A DNA stretch of 54,694 nucleotides from Gnetum montanum (taxonomy: Eukaryota; Streptophyta; Gnetopsida; Gnetales; Gnetaceae): contig MNCI01024321.1 in the NCBI GenBank assembly GCA_015680685.1, forward strand, positions 35,927-90,620. Reading direction: 5' to 3'. Every line of letters starts with the position of its first letter. The stretch's first letter is position 1. The position numbers and the translations under genes were made by a program. Shown here in pieces: positions 44,561 to 54,694 of this stretch. The notes under the pieces were generated by a model. That model was not told the DNA's origin. It saw nothing but the letters and a program-made list of their open reading frames with translations, and searched no databases.

Positions 44561-47500
44561 ATTTAACAAAAAAGATTATTTAATCTCTTTATTATTCCTG
44601 AAACATATTATGTATTTAGGTGAAGATATAATTGTAATTGTTGAAGAAAGAATGAGAATGAATGTAGACTAGTTTGGCTATATATTTATGATATATATCT
44701 ATTATTTGCCCAAGAGAGTTTTTTTATATTTTTCAAATTAAAAAATCTCAAATCAATTTTCCAAGGACAAAGTCTAGGTTACAAAGTAGTTGGACTCTTA
44801 CAAATAATAATTCTTATAAAAAAGTTCATCTCTTATCCCACATTATGATGATAATTATTTATTTACCATCACAAAGTCTAGCAAAAGAAAAAAGTGTGAC
44901 AAAGTGAGTTTTCCCTCACCGTTATGATAATGAAATTATTTTATCATGATGTAAGAAGACTCTCTTGGATCGGGCTAGTAATTGGCCTCTTAGCCAAAAA
45001 TAGAAAACTTAGTAACAAGGATTAACGTTTATTAATTTAAAAATATTAAAATTTGAAAAATTCACATTAAATTCTAGGAATCTCTAATAATCAAGTTGTG
45101 GAATTAGCCTTACTAATAATAATTAAATTCACTTATAAAAAGAAGCTTTCAAGGCCCTATGCAAGTTAGCACTTAACCCCTCACTTGGCACATAAGATAA
45201 TACTTTACTTATAATAAGTTGCTAAGCCTAAGTTACACCCTAAGATGTATAGTTTAATAAAACTTCATAACTCAACATTGCCTAATAGAACTGAACCCAT
45301 GAATTGGAGCTTTCAAATTAAGAGTCTTACCACTAGGCTAACACCTCATAAGGAATAGTATACATGAGTTGCTTAGATGATATACTTATGAATAATAAAC
45401 TCTCTAATCATTAAAAAATTGTTCTCCTTCTACTTATAATGTCAAACCCTCAAAGTTAACTTGGAAAACATATTAAACTTAATTGTCCTTGAGACATGTA
45501 AAGAATAAAATTAATCACTTTATGTATCCTTAAGTAACTTGAATACTTATAAAACCACATAAGTTAATTATATTAACTTAGAACTTAATGACTTAAAACC
45601 ACTTGAGAAATCCACATTAATGTATTTATGTCTACGTAGGCCTCATTACATCATAATATAAGAGTTTCATAGAAAGTTCATATTCATGACCAAGATACAA
45701 ATCCATTAAGCAACTAAAAACATAAATAAAATATATTGAGAAATGATCTTTTTATGCAATATTGATCCTCTTTTTAGCTCCTCCTTGTACACCTTCTAAA
45801 CTTCTTACAAGACTTGCATGAAACACATTCAAAAAGAGTTAGAACACTTTTACCATAGAGGAAACCATCTTGAAGCTTTCTAGATCAAGACTAGAATACG
45901 AGGCTAATGCTGTAAAGCATACTATTAGAACCAACAACTATTACAATGAAATTAATTGTTAATCAAGATCATTAACATTACTATTAATGCACTAATTACC
46001 ATTGATATTCTATAAGTTACAACATCAAACATTAGAATAACTATAAGGTTGATACTTATTTTTCTAGCCATCAAGAACTATTTAGTGTAAAGCCTTACCT
46101 ATCTAAGCTAACCGTCATGTATATCCAACTATTAGGTTACATTATGACTAACATCAATCCTATAGCTACCCTAACTTCTTAGCTTCTCACTATTACATAA
46201 GGTTACCTATTACTAGCTACATGTCACTAGGTTGACAAAATCCTCTAAATTAACTTTACCATGATAAAACAAGCTAAGAAGTACCTCACAACATTAATAG
46301 AATCCTCTAAATGAATTTCATGGAAAGACCTACTTATTCCACCTCAATAGCCTTCATGGGAATCATGTTAGTTAATGAAAGACCTAAGGGTTAGTTTCTT
46401 AGCTTTTACACATTACAAGGGCATTCATACATGCTTAGATTGTTAACTAGCCATCACTATTAAATGTTGTTGTCCTTGTTGAACATTGCTAATGTTACAT
46501 TGTTTTGGAAAATGCAAAGAAAGTTCATTGACTTTCATTACAACCCTTAGATTTTTCGTGACTTAGATTGCAACATTTAAGGAGATGGCAATCATTATTA
46601 CTGGTGAGAAGAGATGATCCAAGTGAAAGGAGAGATTGAGAAGAAAAATGGAAAATTATAAAAATGTATGAAATCAAATTATAACAAGGTAGAATTAATA
46701 ATGAAAGTTGAGAATAAAATGTAGAAGGAAAGCAGGTCTAAAAAGAAAACCTGCTTGTAGAATTTGATGGAAGAAAGAATATTTTCTCTACCTTGAGAGA
46801 TTGGTTGAGTGTAAAGCTTCACCAAGTAAGAAAGTATTCTTATTTAGAAATTGCAAACTGATCCATCATTTAGAGTTATGAGAAGAAGAATGAGACAAAG
46901 AGCAACAAATAATTCATGCCAAGAGAGCCAATGTGGTCAAGTACTTAAAGGCATAAAATAGTATTTGGACAATTTCAAGAATACCAATCTAATTCCAAAA
47001 TTAGATCACATGTATTTACAAAAGGGTTCGATAGTCAACCAATTTGTTTAAGTTACTAAAAAAATATTAGAATAAGTCTATATGCCCAAGAATGAGTTCT
47101 ACGATAAACTAAAAGAACAAATTAGAATAAAATTTTATTAAATACTTAACATACCTTTAGACCATATTCTTACATTATTCTAAGACCTTAGAGTAACATA
47201 AAATACACAAATAAAAAAATAATTTTAAATTACCAGTAAGGGACCACTAGCATCTTGCCAACTTGTTCATCTTAAGAGCAAGAATAATTAGTTATAACAA
47301 TTTGAGAATAAACCCAAAAGAATAGGAATAAAAGAATGATAAAATATCAATATATAATAAATACATATAAATAAGAAGTTAAGGGTTCAAACCTTAAGAT
47401 GTATAGCCATTAGTATATAATAATATGATTTAATCCAAGTTATCTCAAGTTTTAATTTTAACAAGAAAAAAAGAAAGATATTAGAATACACTAGCACAAA

Positions 47501-47960
47501 TCACTAGTAAGATACAACCTTATGCTAATATACCTAGCAAAAGAAAATAAATAACTTATGATCCTAGGTTCTCAACACTAGGATATTACATAGAAAATGT
47601 CAAGATTTAGAAAAATCCCAATCTTACAATGCTATTATGTAAAAAATAGAAGATTTTGTCCAATTACTTCAAGAGTTAAAATTCTATAATATTCATACAC
47701 ATTGATAAAACCAATTTTTTGTCGAATGCAATATCGTATCCCTTTATGGAGGCAAGGGACACACAAATCCCTTGATGTGGCAATGGGTAGATATTAATCT
47801 CTTCTACATAGAAGCCTAGGCCATGGATTCTCACAACGGGAATAACTAAGACATATCGTTGATTGGTTAAGAAAGAAAACGAGAGAAACCTTTGGGATTT
47901 ATGCCCAAAGAAGATTATCAAAGATGACCACCCATTGAATCCAAAGGTTCTTAGACGAAG
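44561..47960. other. AT-rich stretch without recognisable genes
   Basis: Stops are dense in all frames and I recognise no domain, LTR end or RNA gene. It could hold the eroded 5' LTR and leader of element F, but I found no match to the F 3' LTR. Confidence 0.5.
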
Positions 47961-48115
47961 TGCCAAAATAGGAAGGAGAGTTAAAGAAGAGAGAATTAGC
48001 TAAAGAGTATAATTGAGATCCATCAATTAGAAAATGAGATGTTCGAATGTGTGATAAGTAGGAAGAAGAAACCTTAGAGGATGTAATTCAAAAGAAGACT
48101 TCACCAATTCAAAAA

Positions 48116-48484
48116 TTGATTAATGACATAGCCACAAAGGTAGAGAGGATGTGGGACTCAATGGATGAAAAGTTTGCTATAGCTCTTAAGATAGCGAAAG
48201 AAAGAACTAAACAAGCATCTAACAAAGGCAAAGATAAGAAGAAGAGAAGAGATCATGGACGAGAAAGTTATAAAAAAAGAGGAAAAGTTGCTATAATTGA
48301 GGAATGTATAGACTCTAGTTTAAAAGAAGAAGAAGGATGCGAGGTATGTTCATATGAATATCCTAAGGGATGTTGCCTTGTTATGACCCACTTGCAAGAG
48401 TTTGGGGCATACGCATTCAATATAAGATTTGTTAAAAAGCAAATGCTAAGACAATTACTTTATCCTCAGGATAATTCTAGATAA
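48116..48484 (+). pseudogene. Possible gag remnant of element F
   Basis: An open frame of 122 codons, very Lys/Glu-rich in the first half (RTKQASNKGKDKKKRRDHG) and with three Cys residues in the second. I do not recognise it. Its place before the protease and RT of F on the same strand suggests a gag or gag-linker remnant. Low certainty. Confidence 0.35.
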
Positions 48485-49179
48485 TCCTTCTAGCCAATAT
48501 ACTACCGAAGTACAGCCTACCCTCAACCACAGGAGCAATATTAGTAGTAATGGCAACAACCATAACCATGGGAAATGCCACCGTCAAGGTAACAATATCC
48601 ATATAGGCAACAAGATCCTTATGGATATTACATTCAATGTCCAATCTCTCCAAGGAATGCTTCATTTTGCACTTCTTCTCATTATTATTCACTAAAGTAC
48701 TATAGACCCACCAATCTAAGAATGGATATGAATCTCTACATACATAAACTAGTAGCTGGTCCATCAAACAAACGTTCCAATTCTTTACCTGCAAGGTCAA
48801 TAAACACATAGGAGGAGGTAATAATGAATGAACCTTGACTGAGGAAAAGTCCATTCTTTTGAATAAGTCCAAAAAGGATTCAAAGGATGGGGACTCCATC
48901 TACATCAACCCCATATATACACACTCCCCTAGGGAATACTAGGCTTTCATCTTCTACCAATCCAAATCTGACTACGATCATGCTTACACATATTGCTACA
49001 CATTGAATAAAGGTAGGAGTGCTTTCCTAGAAAATAATAGATCTAAGAAGTTCCTTGATACATCTCCAAATAGTAGGTTACAAACCATGCAAGGTTATAC
49101 TATATTTTGCATTAGGAGAAAACTTAATTTCACAAGATATGTATAAAGCCTGGAATCTTTTACTAAGGAAAAACAATAT

Positions 49180-49420
49180 CTGATTAGAGTTTACAAATCA
49201 ATCCATCACTGTTCCACTTGGAAAGGTGGATGATATCATCACCATCATTAGTGACTAGTCCTACCCCATCAACTTCTTAGTAATTCACATGAGGCAAAAT
49301 AAGGGAGAATTTCCTATAATAATGGGAAGGGCATGGCTTAGCATTGTGGGTGCTAAGCTAAGAACTAGAGATTTGTCCTTAGAGATTTCCAAGGAAGATG
49401 AAGATGACATTATAAAAAGA
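49180..49420 (+). pseudogene. Element F: protease remnant
   Basis: In one frame PLGKVDDIITII, then PINFLVIH, then FPIIMGRAWLSIVGAKL are readable, which is the C-terminal half of an Athila-type retropepsin. The catalytic Asp segment upstream cannot be read. Interrupted by a stop near 49257. Confidence 0.6.
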
Positions 49421-50009
49421 TGCTGAGTTCCGTGTATCACATACAATGATAATGGGTGTAACTATGTGTAGAGAATTTGGGCTATTAAATAAGAAAAGAG
49501 CACAACATGCAATGAGAGTGTAAAAGAAATGTGTGTGAAAAAATGTTTGTATGTGATAGCCACTAAAGAAGAAGGCACCCAATGACTAATTATTGATAAA
49601 GAGACAAAATATAAAATATACATGGAATCCACCAATCAGATCATAAGTGCCCATGTTGAGGAAACAGATAAGTTAGAATAGTTACGAAGAAAACACCCCT
49701 ATGCATATTCACACGAGGAAGAAGAAATTGAATGGGAATAAACAGAGATCCTAGACAAGTTTGAGCCAGAACTATTAGAGTTAAAAGCCCTATAGGATAT
49801 GCTAAAATATGCCTTTCTAAATAATAAAAAGCTAGTAATCATCCACATCCACCTTAATAGAGACCAGAAGAAAAAAATTATTGAAAGTAATAAATAAATA
49901 ACCAACAACATTCACATGGTACTATGATGAGATAACAAGCACCAATCCATGTATATGTCAACAATGGATTTACACAGATCTAGCTATCAAGTGACATCAC
50001 TAGCCTTAG

Positions 50010-51260
50010 AGAAGGTTGAATCCTAAGCTCAAAGACGTAGTAAAACAAGAATTGGAAAAATTATTAAATGCAAGATTTGTTTATGCCATTACAAACAATG
50101 AATAGGTCAATTCCTTAGTCACTATTCCAAAGAAAGATGGCAAGTGGAGAGTATGTATTAATTTCTAGTTATTGAACTCTACAACATTTAAGGATCATTT
50201 TCTTTTACCAGTTGTTGATTAGGTCCTCAATACCATAGCAGAACATTAGTACTATAGCTTCATTGATGAATATGTGGATGCAACTAGATCTGCATTACAT
50301 CGAAAGATCAAGAAAAGACTACGTTCACCAATTCATGGGGACATTTTCCTCTAAGAAAAATGCCTTTTGGCTTATGCAATGCACCCACTACTTTCCAGAG
50401 ATTAGTACTAAGTATCTTCTAAAGACACATAGGTAATGGTGTAGATGTATTTATGGACGATTTCTCTACTTATGGGTTAGATTTCAAGTAGGCATTAGAC
50501 CATTTGGAGCAGGTATTAGAAAGATGCGTTGAAATCAATTTGAAGCTCAATTAGCAAAAAATCTATTTAATAGTCCAAGATGGAATCATTTTGGGACATA
50601 AGGTATCATAGAAAGGAATAGAGGTAGACCTTATTAAGATAAGAGTCATTCATAACATCACCTAGAGGCTACAAATCATAAAATATGTTAGATCATTTCT
50701 ATGCCATATAGGGTATTATAGAAGGTTCATAGAAAATTTTTCCAAAATAGCAAAGCCATTGGTAGAATTGACCAAGAAAGATGCACCATTCGAGTGGACA
50801 AAGCAATGCGAGAAGGCATTTAAGATACTGAAACAAAAGTTAGTGGAAACACCAATACTTAGAGGTTTGGATTAGTTCAAGCCCTTCTACATAATGAAAA
50901 ATGCTTCCAATTATGCATTGGGTGCAGTACTAACGTAGCTTGATGATCAAAAGAGGTCATACTACATACATTGTGCTAGTAGAAGCACCATTAGAGCATA
51001 ACATAATTACACCACTACTGTAAGGAGCTTATAGCCATGGTGTATGTGCTAGAGAAATTTAGACATTATGTGCTTGGGTACCCTATCTATGTCCACACAC
51101 ACCATAGTGCAATCAGATTTATGATGAATAAAGCATCGATGAGTCTTGGGATGATAAGGTGACTCATGATACTATAAGAATTTTACATCACTATGATTAA
51201 CAAGGAAGGAATAAAGAATGTTGTAGCAGATCACTTGTCAAGGTTAAGATGGGAGCAATA
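50010..51260 (+). pseudogene. Element F: reverse transcriptase and RNase H (Athila-like, decayed)
   Basis: RT is readable in two frames: LNPKLKDVVKQELEKLL and TIPKKDGKWRVCINF near 50020-50165. After a frameshift near 50270 come MPFGLCNAPTTFQRLVLSIF and FMDDFSTYG (the FMDD box near 50450). GIEVDLIKIRVI follows near 50620, and RNase H near 50780-51250 (FEWTKQCEKAF, NASNYALGAVLT). FMDD with GLCNAPTTFQR is typical of Athila-lineage Ty3/gypsy elements rather than of the YVDD Tat type of A-D. More than a dozen stops, mainly TAG, show long decay. Confidence 0.85.
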
Positions 51261-51439
51261 GGAGTAAGAAGAACCATTATTAGACTAGTTTCTTGATGAG
51301 AATTTGTTCACAAAGATAATAATGGCTATTAACTTGATAGAGAAATCATGGATCACTGACTATATCACTTATCTTCTTACATGAGAACTACATGTTGAGT
51401 GGAAAAGAAAATAGAAAGAATAGTTCCTCCATAAAGTAA

Positions 51440-52580
51440 AGAGATATATGAAACTAAATGAAAATCTCTATAAGATTTGTGCTAATGGACTAGTGAGATG
51501 GTGTGTTCTAGAAGAGAACCAACAAAGAAATCTATAGGATGCACATGAAGGACCATGCAGTGGTAACTAAGTAGGACACAAGACAACACTCAAGTTGATG
51601 ATGGCAAGCTCCTTCTGGCCTATTATATTTTGGGATGCATACAACTTTACCTAGTCTTGTGTGAAATGTTAGCATGACGAAGAAATAACAGCCAAGAATG
51701 AAGGGCCACAACAATGGATTTAACAATTGGAACCATTTGACATATGGGAAATTGATTTCATGGGACCCATTGTGCCAATGTTAAATGGGAAAGCCTACAT
51801 CATAGTAAGAGTTGATTATTGTACTAAATGAGCAAAAGTAACTATAGTTAAGCATTTTAAAGCAAAAAAAAAAAAACTATGAAATTCTTTCAAAAACACG
51901 TTGTAAATAGATTTTAAGTACCATGAATGCTCATATCTAACAACGAACATACTTCATGGGTGCTACATTCAAAAAGCTCATGCAATAACTTGGGGTGAAA
52001 CATGAGTTGACTACATCATACCATCCCCAAGAAAATGGTCAAGAGGAAGTGACTAATAGGGAAATTACAAGAATATTAACTAGAATTGTTAGTTGATTTA
52101 GGAAAGATTAGATGACTAAACTAAATGATTCTCTATGGGCTTATAGGACCACATGGAAAATTCCCATAGGATATTCACCCTACGAGCTAGTCTATGGAAA
52201 ATTGCCTATGCTACCAATCCAAGCAAAGCTAAATATGTTAGTTAGTGCTAGTAGACTTAACCTAGGCTTGAGCTTAGCATATAAAGAATGTCTCATGAAT
52301 CTCAACCTTTTAGAGGAAAATAGACTTGTAGTCATGATGAGCAATGAAATACATAAGAAGTACTCTAAACATAGGCATAACGCACGCATCGAACAAGTAT
52401 CAATTCAACCAGATGATAAGGTCCTATATTGTAATCCTAGTCATGTACCACAGAAGGTTAAGTTCCAAACCTTATGGTAAGGAACCTACATCATGCATGC
52501 AATGTATCCATTAGGAGCCATGTAATTCTACTACCCAACCAATCTAGATAAACTTGTTTTAGTCAATATTCAATAGGTCA
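51440..52580 (+). pseudogene. Element F: integrase (decayed)
   Basis: The order of motifs is the HHCC remnant (DAHEGPCSG near 51540, CVKC near 51660), the core with Asp in FDIWEIDFMGPI near 51740, a damaged middle, Glu in PQENGQEEVTNREITRI near 52030-52070, and the open stretch 52112-52480. That stretch has LWAYRTTWKIPIGYSPYELV and a long charged C-terminal part. A stop and frame shifts lie around 51870-51960. It matches Athila-type integrases in layout. Confidence 0.85.
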
Positions 52581-52714
52581 AACCATAGCATGAACATCCC
52601 AACTCTTCTATGAACTTTACCGAGCTCATTAAACTATCTTCTACTCATTTGATCTTTTGGTTGACTATTCTCAATGACAATCATGGGGGTTTCCTATGTG
52701 ATCATTAGGCACCA

Positions 52715-52731
52715 AGTGGGAATGAAAAGGA
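52715..52731 (+). other. Element F polypurine tract (candidate)
   Basis: AGTGGGAATGAAAAGGA sits directly before a TGTAACATC sequence taken as the LTR start and about 140 nt after the integrase end. Confidence 0.5.
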
Positions 52732-54104
52732 TGTAACATCAAGGGGATTTGTGGATTCTTTAAGACTACTATTGTGAGTCTTATCTTGTTGTAGAGATTG
52801 TATTATTTTCTTGAGTTTTAATGAAAAATGGAAGTAAGAGTACAAGAAGTGTTGCCTTACCATGTCATTGGAAAGACATGTTACCCATGCTTGAAGGTAG
52901 TCATTTGGTAAAAACATAAATAAAGCACAACCTAAATTCCTGGGGGTTCCATTGGAAAGACATGTTACCCATGCTTGAAGGTAGTCTTTTGGTAAAAACA
53001 TAAATAAAGCACAACCTAAATTCCCAGGGGTTCCATTGGAAAGACATTTTACCCATGCTTGAAGGTAGGAAACTTCTTAGAAATCTAAAAAAATTAAGTG
53101 TGTTACTAATAAACTACTTCCTTAAACTACATAGTTAAGTGTTAATGCTTCTTGCAGTAGTTGTAGTGTTGTGATTGTTAGTCTTGGGGATGATACAATG
53201 CGATGTCACTAGAAAGTGGTATGAACTTGGTTTGAATCTTAGATGAAAAGGTTAATGATTACTTTAACCACATATTACACAAGGATTTATTATGCCTATG
53301 GTAAGACACCTCACGTCCCAATTTCTCTAATCCCTTATAACCCCATTCCACCTCACTAGTATATTTAATCATAATTATATGGTTTTGTATCATATAGTGT
53401 TATTTGCCCAACTTGGTGATACTAAGATGTGTATTTTGAAAGACAAGTATGTTCTACATTCAACTCCTTGAGTGCCTATAGATACTTTTAAGTGTGGTTA
53501 TACAAGGACACTAAGGGCTGAAACCTGGTTTGGGGAGGACCCACTTATATAGCTCTTGTACCTCATACTTGACAACTAATTCCACATCATCGTATGCCTC
53601 CTAGATACTTTAGCACTCAATTTTACTTCCCATAACTTTTATAATCTATCCATATGTTAATAATTCTCAATCCATCTAATATATACCTAATAAATCTTAA
53701 TTGCTTGAGATTTGTTCCTGATGACTTTTGAACGTTAAATTTTTGAAATCAAAGCATCATCTATGATTTAAGATCCTTTTGAGAACCTCTATATCTTCCA
53801 AATTATCTAATTGACTCAATGTTTCCATGAAAAATTATCAAAAACTCAAAAATGTTTAGCATTGATGTCATAACTATGATGTCGTATGCCCTATGATATT
53901 GTAGCTACGATGTCACATCTATGATGTCATGCATATAAAAATAGTATATAAGTGCATGGAAGTTAGAAAAAATTTTATTTAACCTTTTCAAAACAAGAGA
54001 AGTTTTTGTAAGCTTTGGTAACCAAACTTCCTAACACCATAACTTCCTCACCACAACTCCGATTTGAGACATTCTTGAACTTAGTTGTGGGGGAGTCTAT
54101 TGCA
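52732..54104 (+). mobile_element. Element F: probable 3' LTR
   Basis: Begins TGTAACATC after the purine tract. TATA is CATATAAAAATAG at 53932, preceded by repeated TATGATGTC words (53870-53930). The end is set at TCTATTGCA (54104) without a second copy, so it is uncertain. Confidence 0.45.
52866..53068 (+). repeat. 84-bp tandem repeat in the F LTR
   Basis: About 2.4 copies of an 84-bp unit start at 52866, 52950 and 53034 with CATTGGAAAGACATGTTACC. The first two copies are nearly identical, so the duplication is younger than the decay of the coding region. Confidence 0.9.
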
Positions 54105-54424
54105 CGTAGCTAAGGAAGATTGAGCCAAAATTTCCTAATGCCAAAAATATAATATAAAGGGTAAGTATAAGGATATAATAAGAATATCTTAATTGACTAA
54201 TCAAATCCAAGCCAAAGGACTTAACCAATTCTTTTAACTAACCATACCAACCATTTATGGGCATGATAAATAACAAAATGATAATTGTGAGAGGTGATAA
54301 TAATCAAAGATATAATAAGTAGGGGTGTCTTTTTGAAATTTCTCTAACTTTGCCATCATGATAAGGGTCGTAATTGATGAAATGGATAAGAACTAGATCG
54401 AAAAAAGAATATAATAAAGGATTA
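54105..54424. other. AT-rich flank of element F
   Basis: No gene is seen. The part from about 54200 has weak inverted similarity to about 44800-44960. Confidence 0.4.
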
Positions 54425-54694
54425 TTGATGAGTGGCGAGGTACCACTACACTCAACCATACGAATACGAGCGTTGCACGTGCGATCCGGTTGAACTCCGC
54501 AGACAGACTAGTTGTGGCATCTAGATAGTTAGCCTTAGGTCATAGTTCGCTATCTTCCCACCTAGACTAGTACTAGCTTTGTCACGTATGGTTTAGTCCA
54601 GAGTGAGGTGTATGATGGGTTTCTAATCTAATGCTACTCCTGAAGTCAATGGAAAGTAATATTATCTAAGCTAAGAGAGAAAGGATGAGAGAAT
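54425..54694 (-). repeat. Right arm of the long inverted repeat
   Basis: Reverse complement of 44291-44560 with many substitutions. It continues to the window edge, so the full repeat may be longer. Confidence 0.65.

Noticed and set aside
47676-47966. 96-codon open frame on the minus strand
   Set aside because: No recognisable domain, AT-rich degenerate context, and opposite to element F.

Overview
The window looks like intergenic DNA from a large plant genome, probably a seed plant; I cannot name the species. I found no cellular gene, no rRNA or tRNA, and nothing bacterial. Almost everything left of about 43.45 kb comes from one family of very long Ty3/gypsy LTR retrotransposons. The lineage is Tat/Ogre-like: YVDD reverse transcriptase, an extra archaeal-type RNase H, an integrase without chromodomain, and a gag-protease unit separate from the RT-RNase H-integrase unit. 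Four copies are nested. A (+, 1-8883) is inserted in the RNase H region of B (-, 8884-22139). B is inserted in the RT of C (-, 22140-34876). C is inserted in exon 3 of the antisense gene of D (+, 34877-43452). The LTR ends (TGAAACACC...TACA), polypurine tracts and primer-binding sites mark the junctions. The other halves of all four should lie left of the window.

The family has an unusual plan: 5' LTR, PBS, repeat-rich leader, gag-protease, minisatellite, a multi-exon gene on the opposite strand, minisatellite, RT-RNase H-integrase, minisatellite, polypurine tract, 3' LTR. The antisense gene is complete in B (8 exons, 11190-15667, about 1067 codons, consistent splice phases, six stops and no frameshift) and in C (23550-27806). 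It is partial in A (exons 4-8) and D (exons 2-3). Exon 2 resembles FCP1/NLI-interacting-factor (HAD) phosphatases but lacks the catalytic aspartates. Later exons encode an unrecognised domain, an acidic stretch, a probable coiled coil and an acidic tail. The gene sits where Ogre elements carry an intron between protease and RT. A conserved splice acceptor starts the RT unit in B, C and D, so a spliced antisense gene may lie inside a retroelement intron.

Two repeat systems tie the element together. A ~24-bp motif (about CCGnnATGnCCnTAAACTAGC on the gag-pol strand) forms arrays at the borders of the coding blocks. A palindrome (GCGTATACGC in A-C, a GCTACGCTACGTAGC-type motif in D) is spread through the LTR, and in B and D also through the antisense gene's first-intron region; in A-C it also fills the leader.

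From 43.45 to 54.69 kb the DNA is AT-rich and older. It holds the 3' end and a probable LTR of another element (E), a long featureless stretch, an Athila-like Ty3/gypsy element (F, about 48.1-54.1 kb, + strand) full of stops, and an inverted repeat near 44.3-44.6 and 54.4-54.7 kb. A 603-base assembly gap (15798-16400) lies in B.
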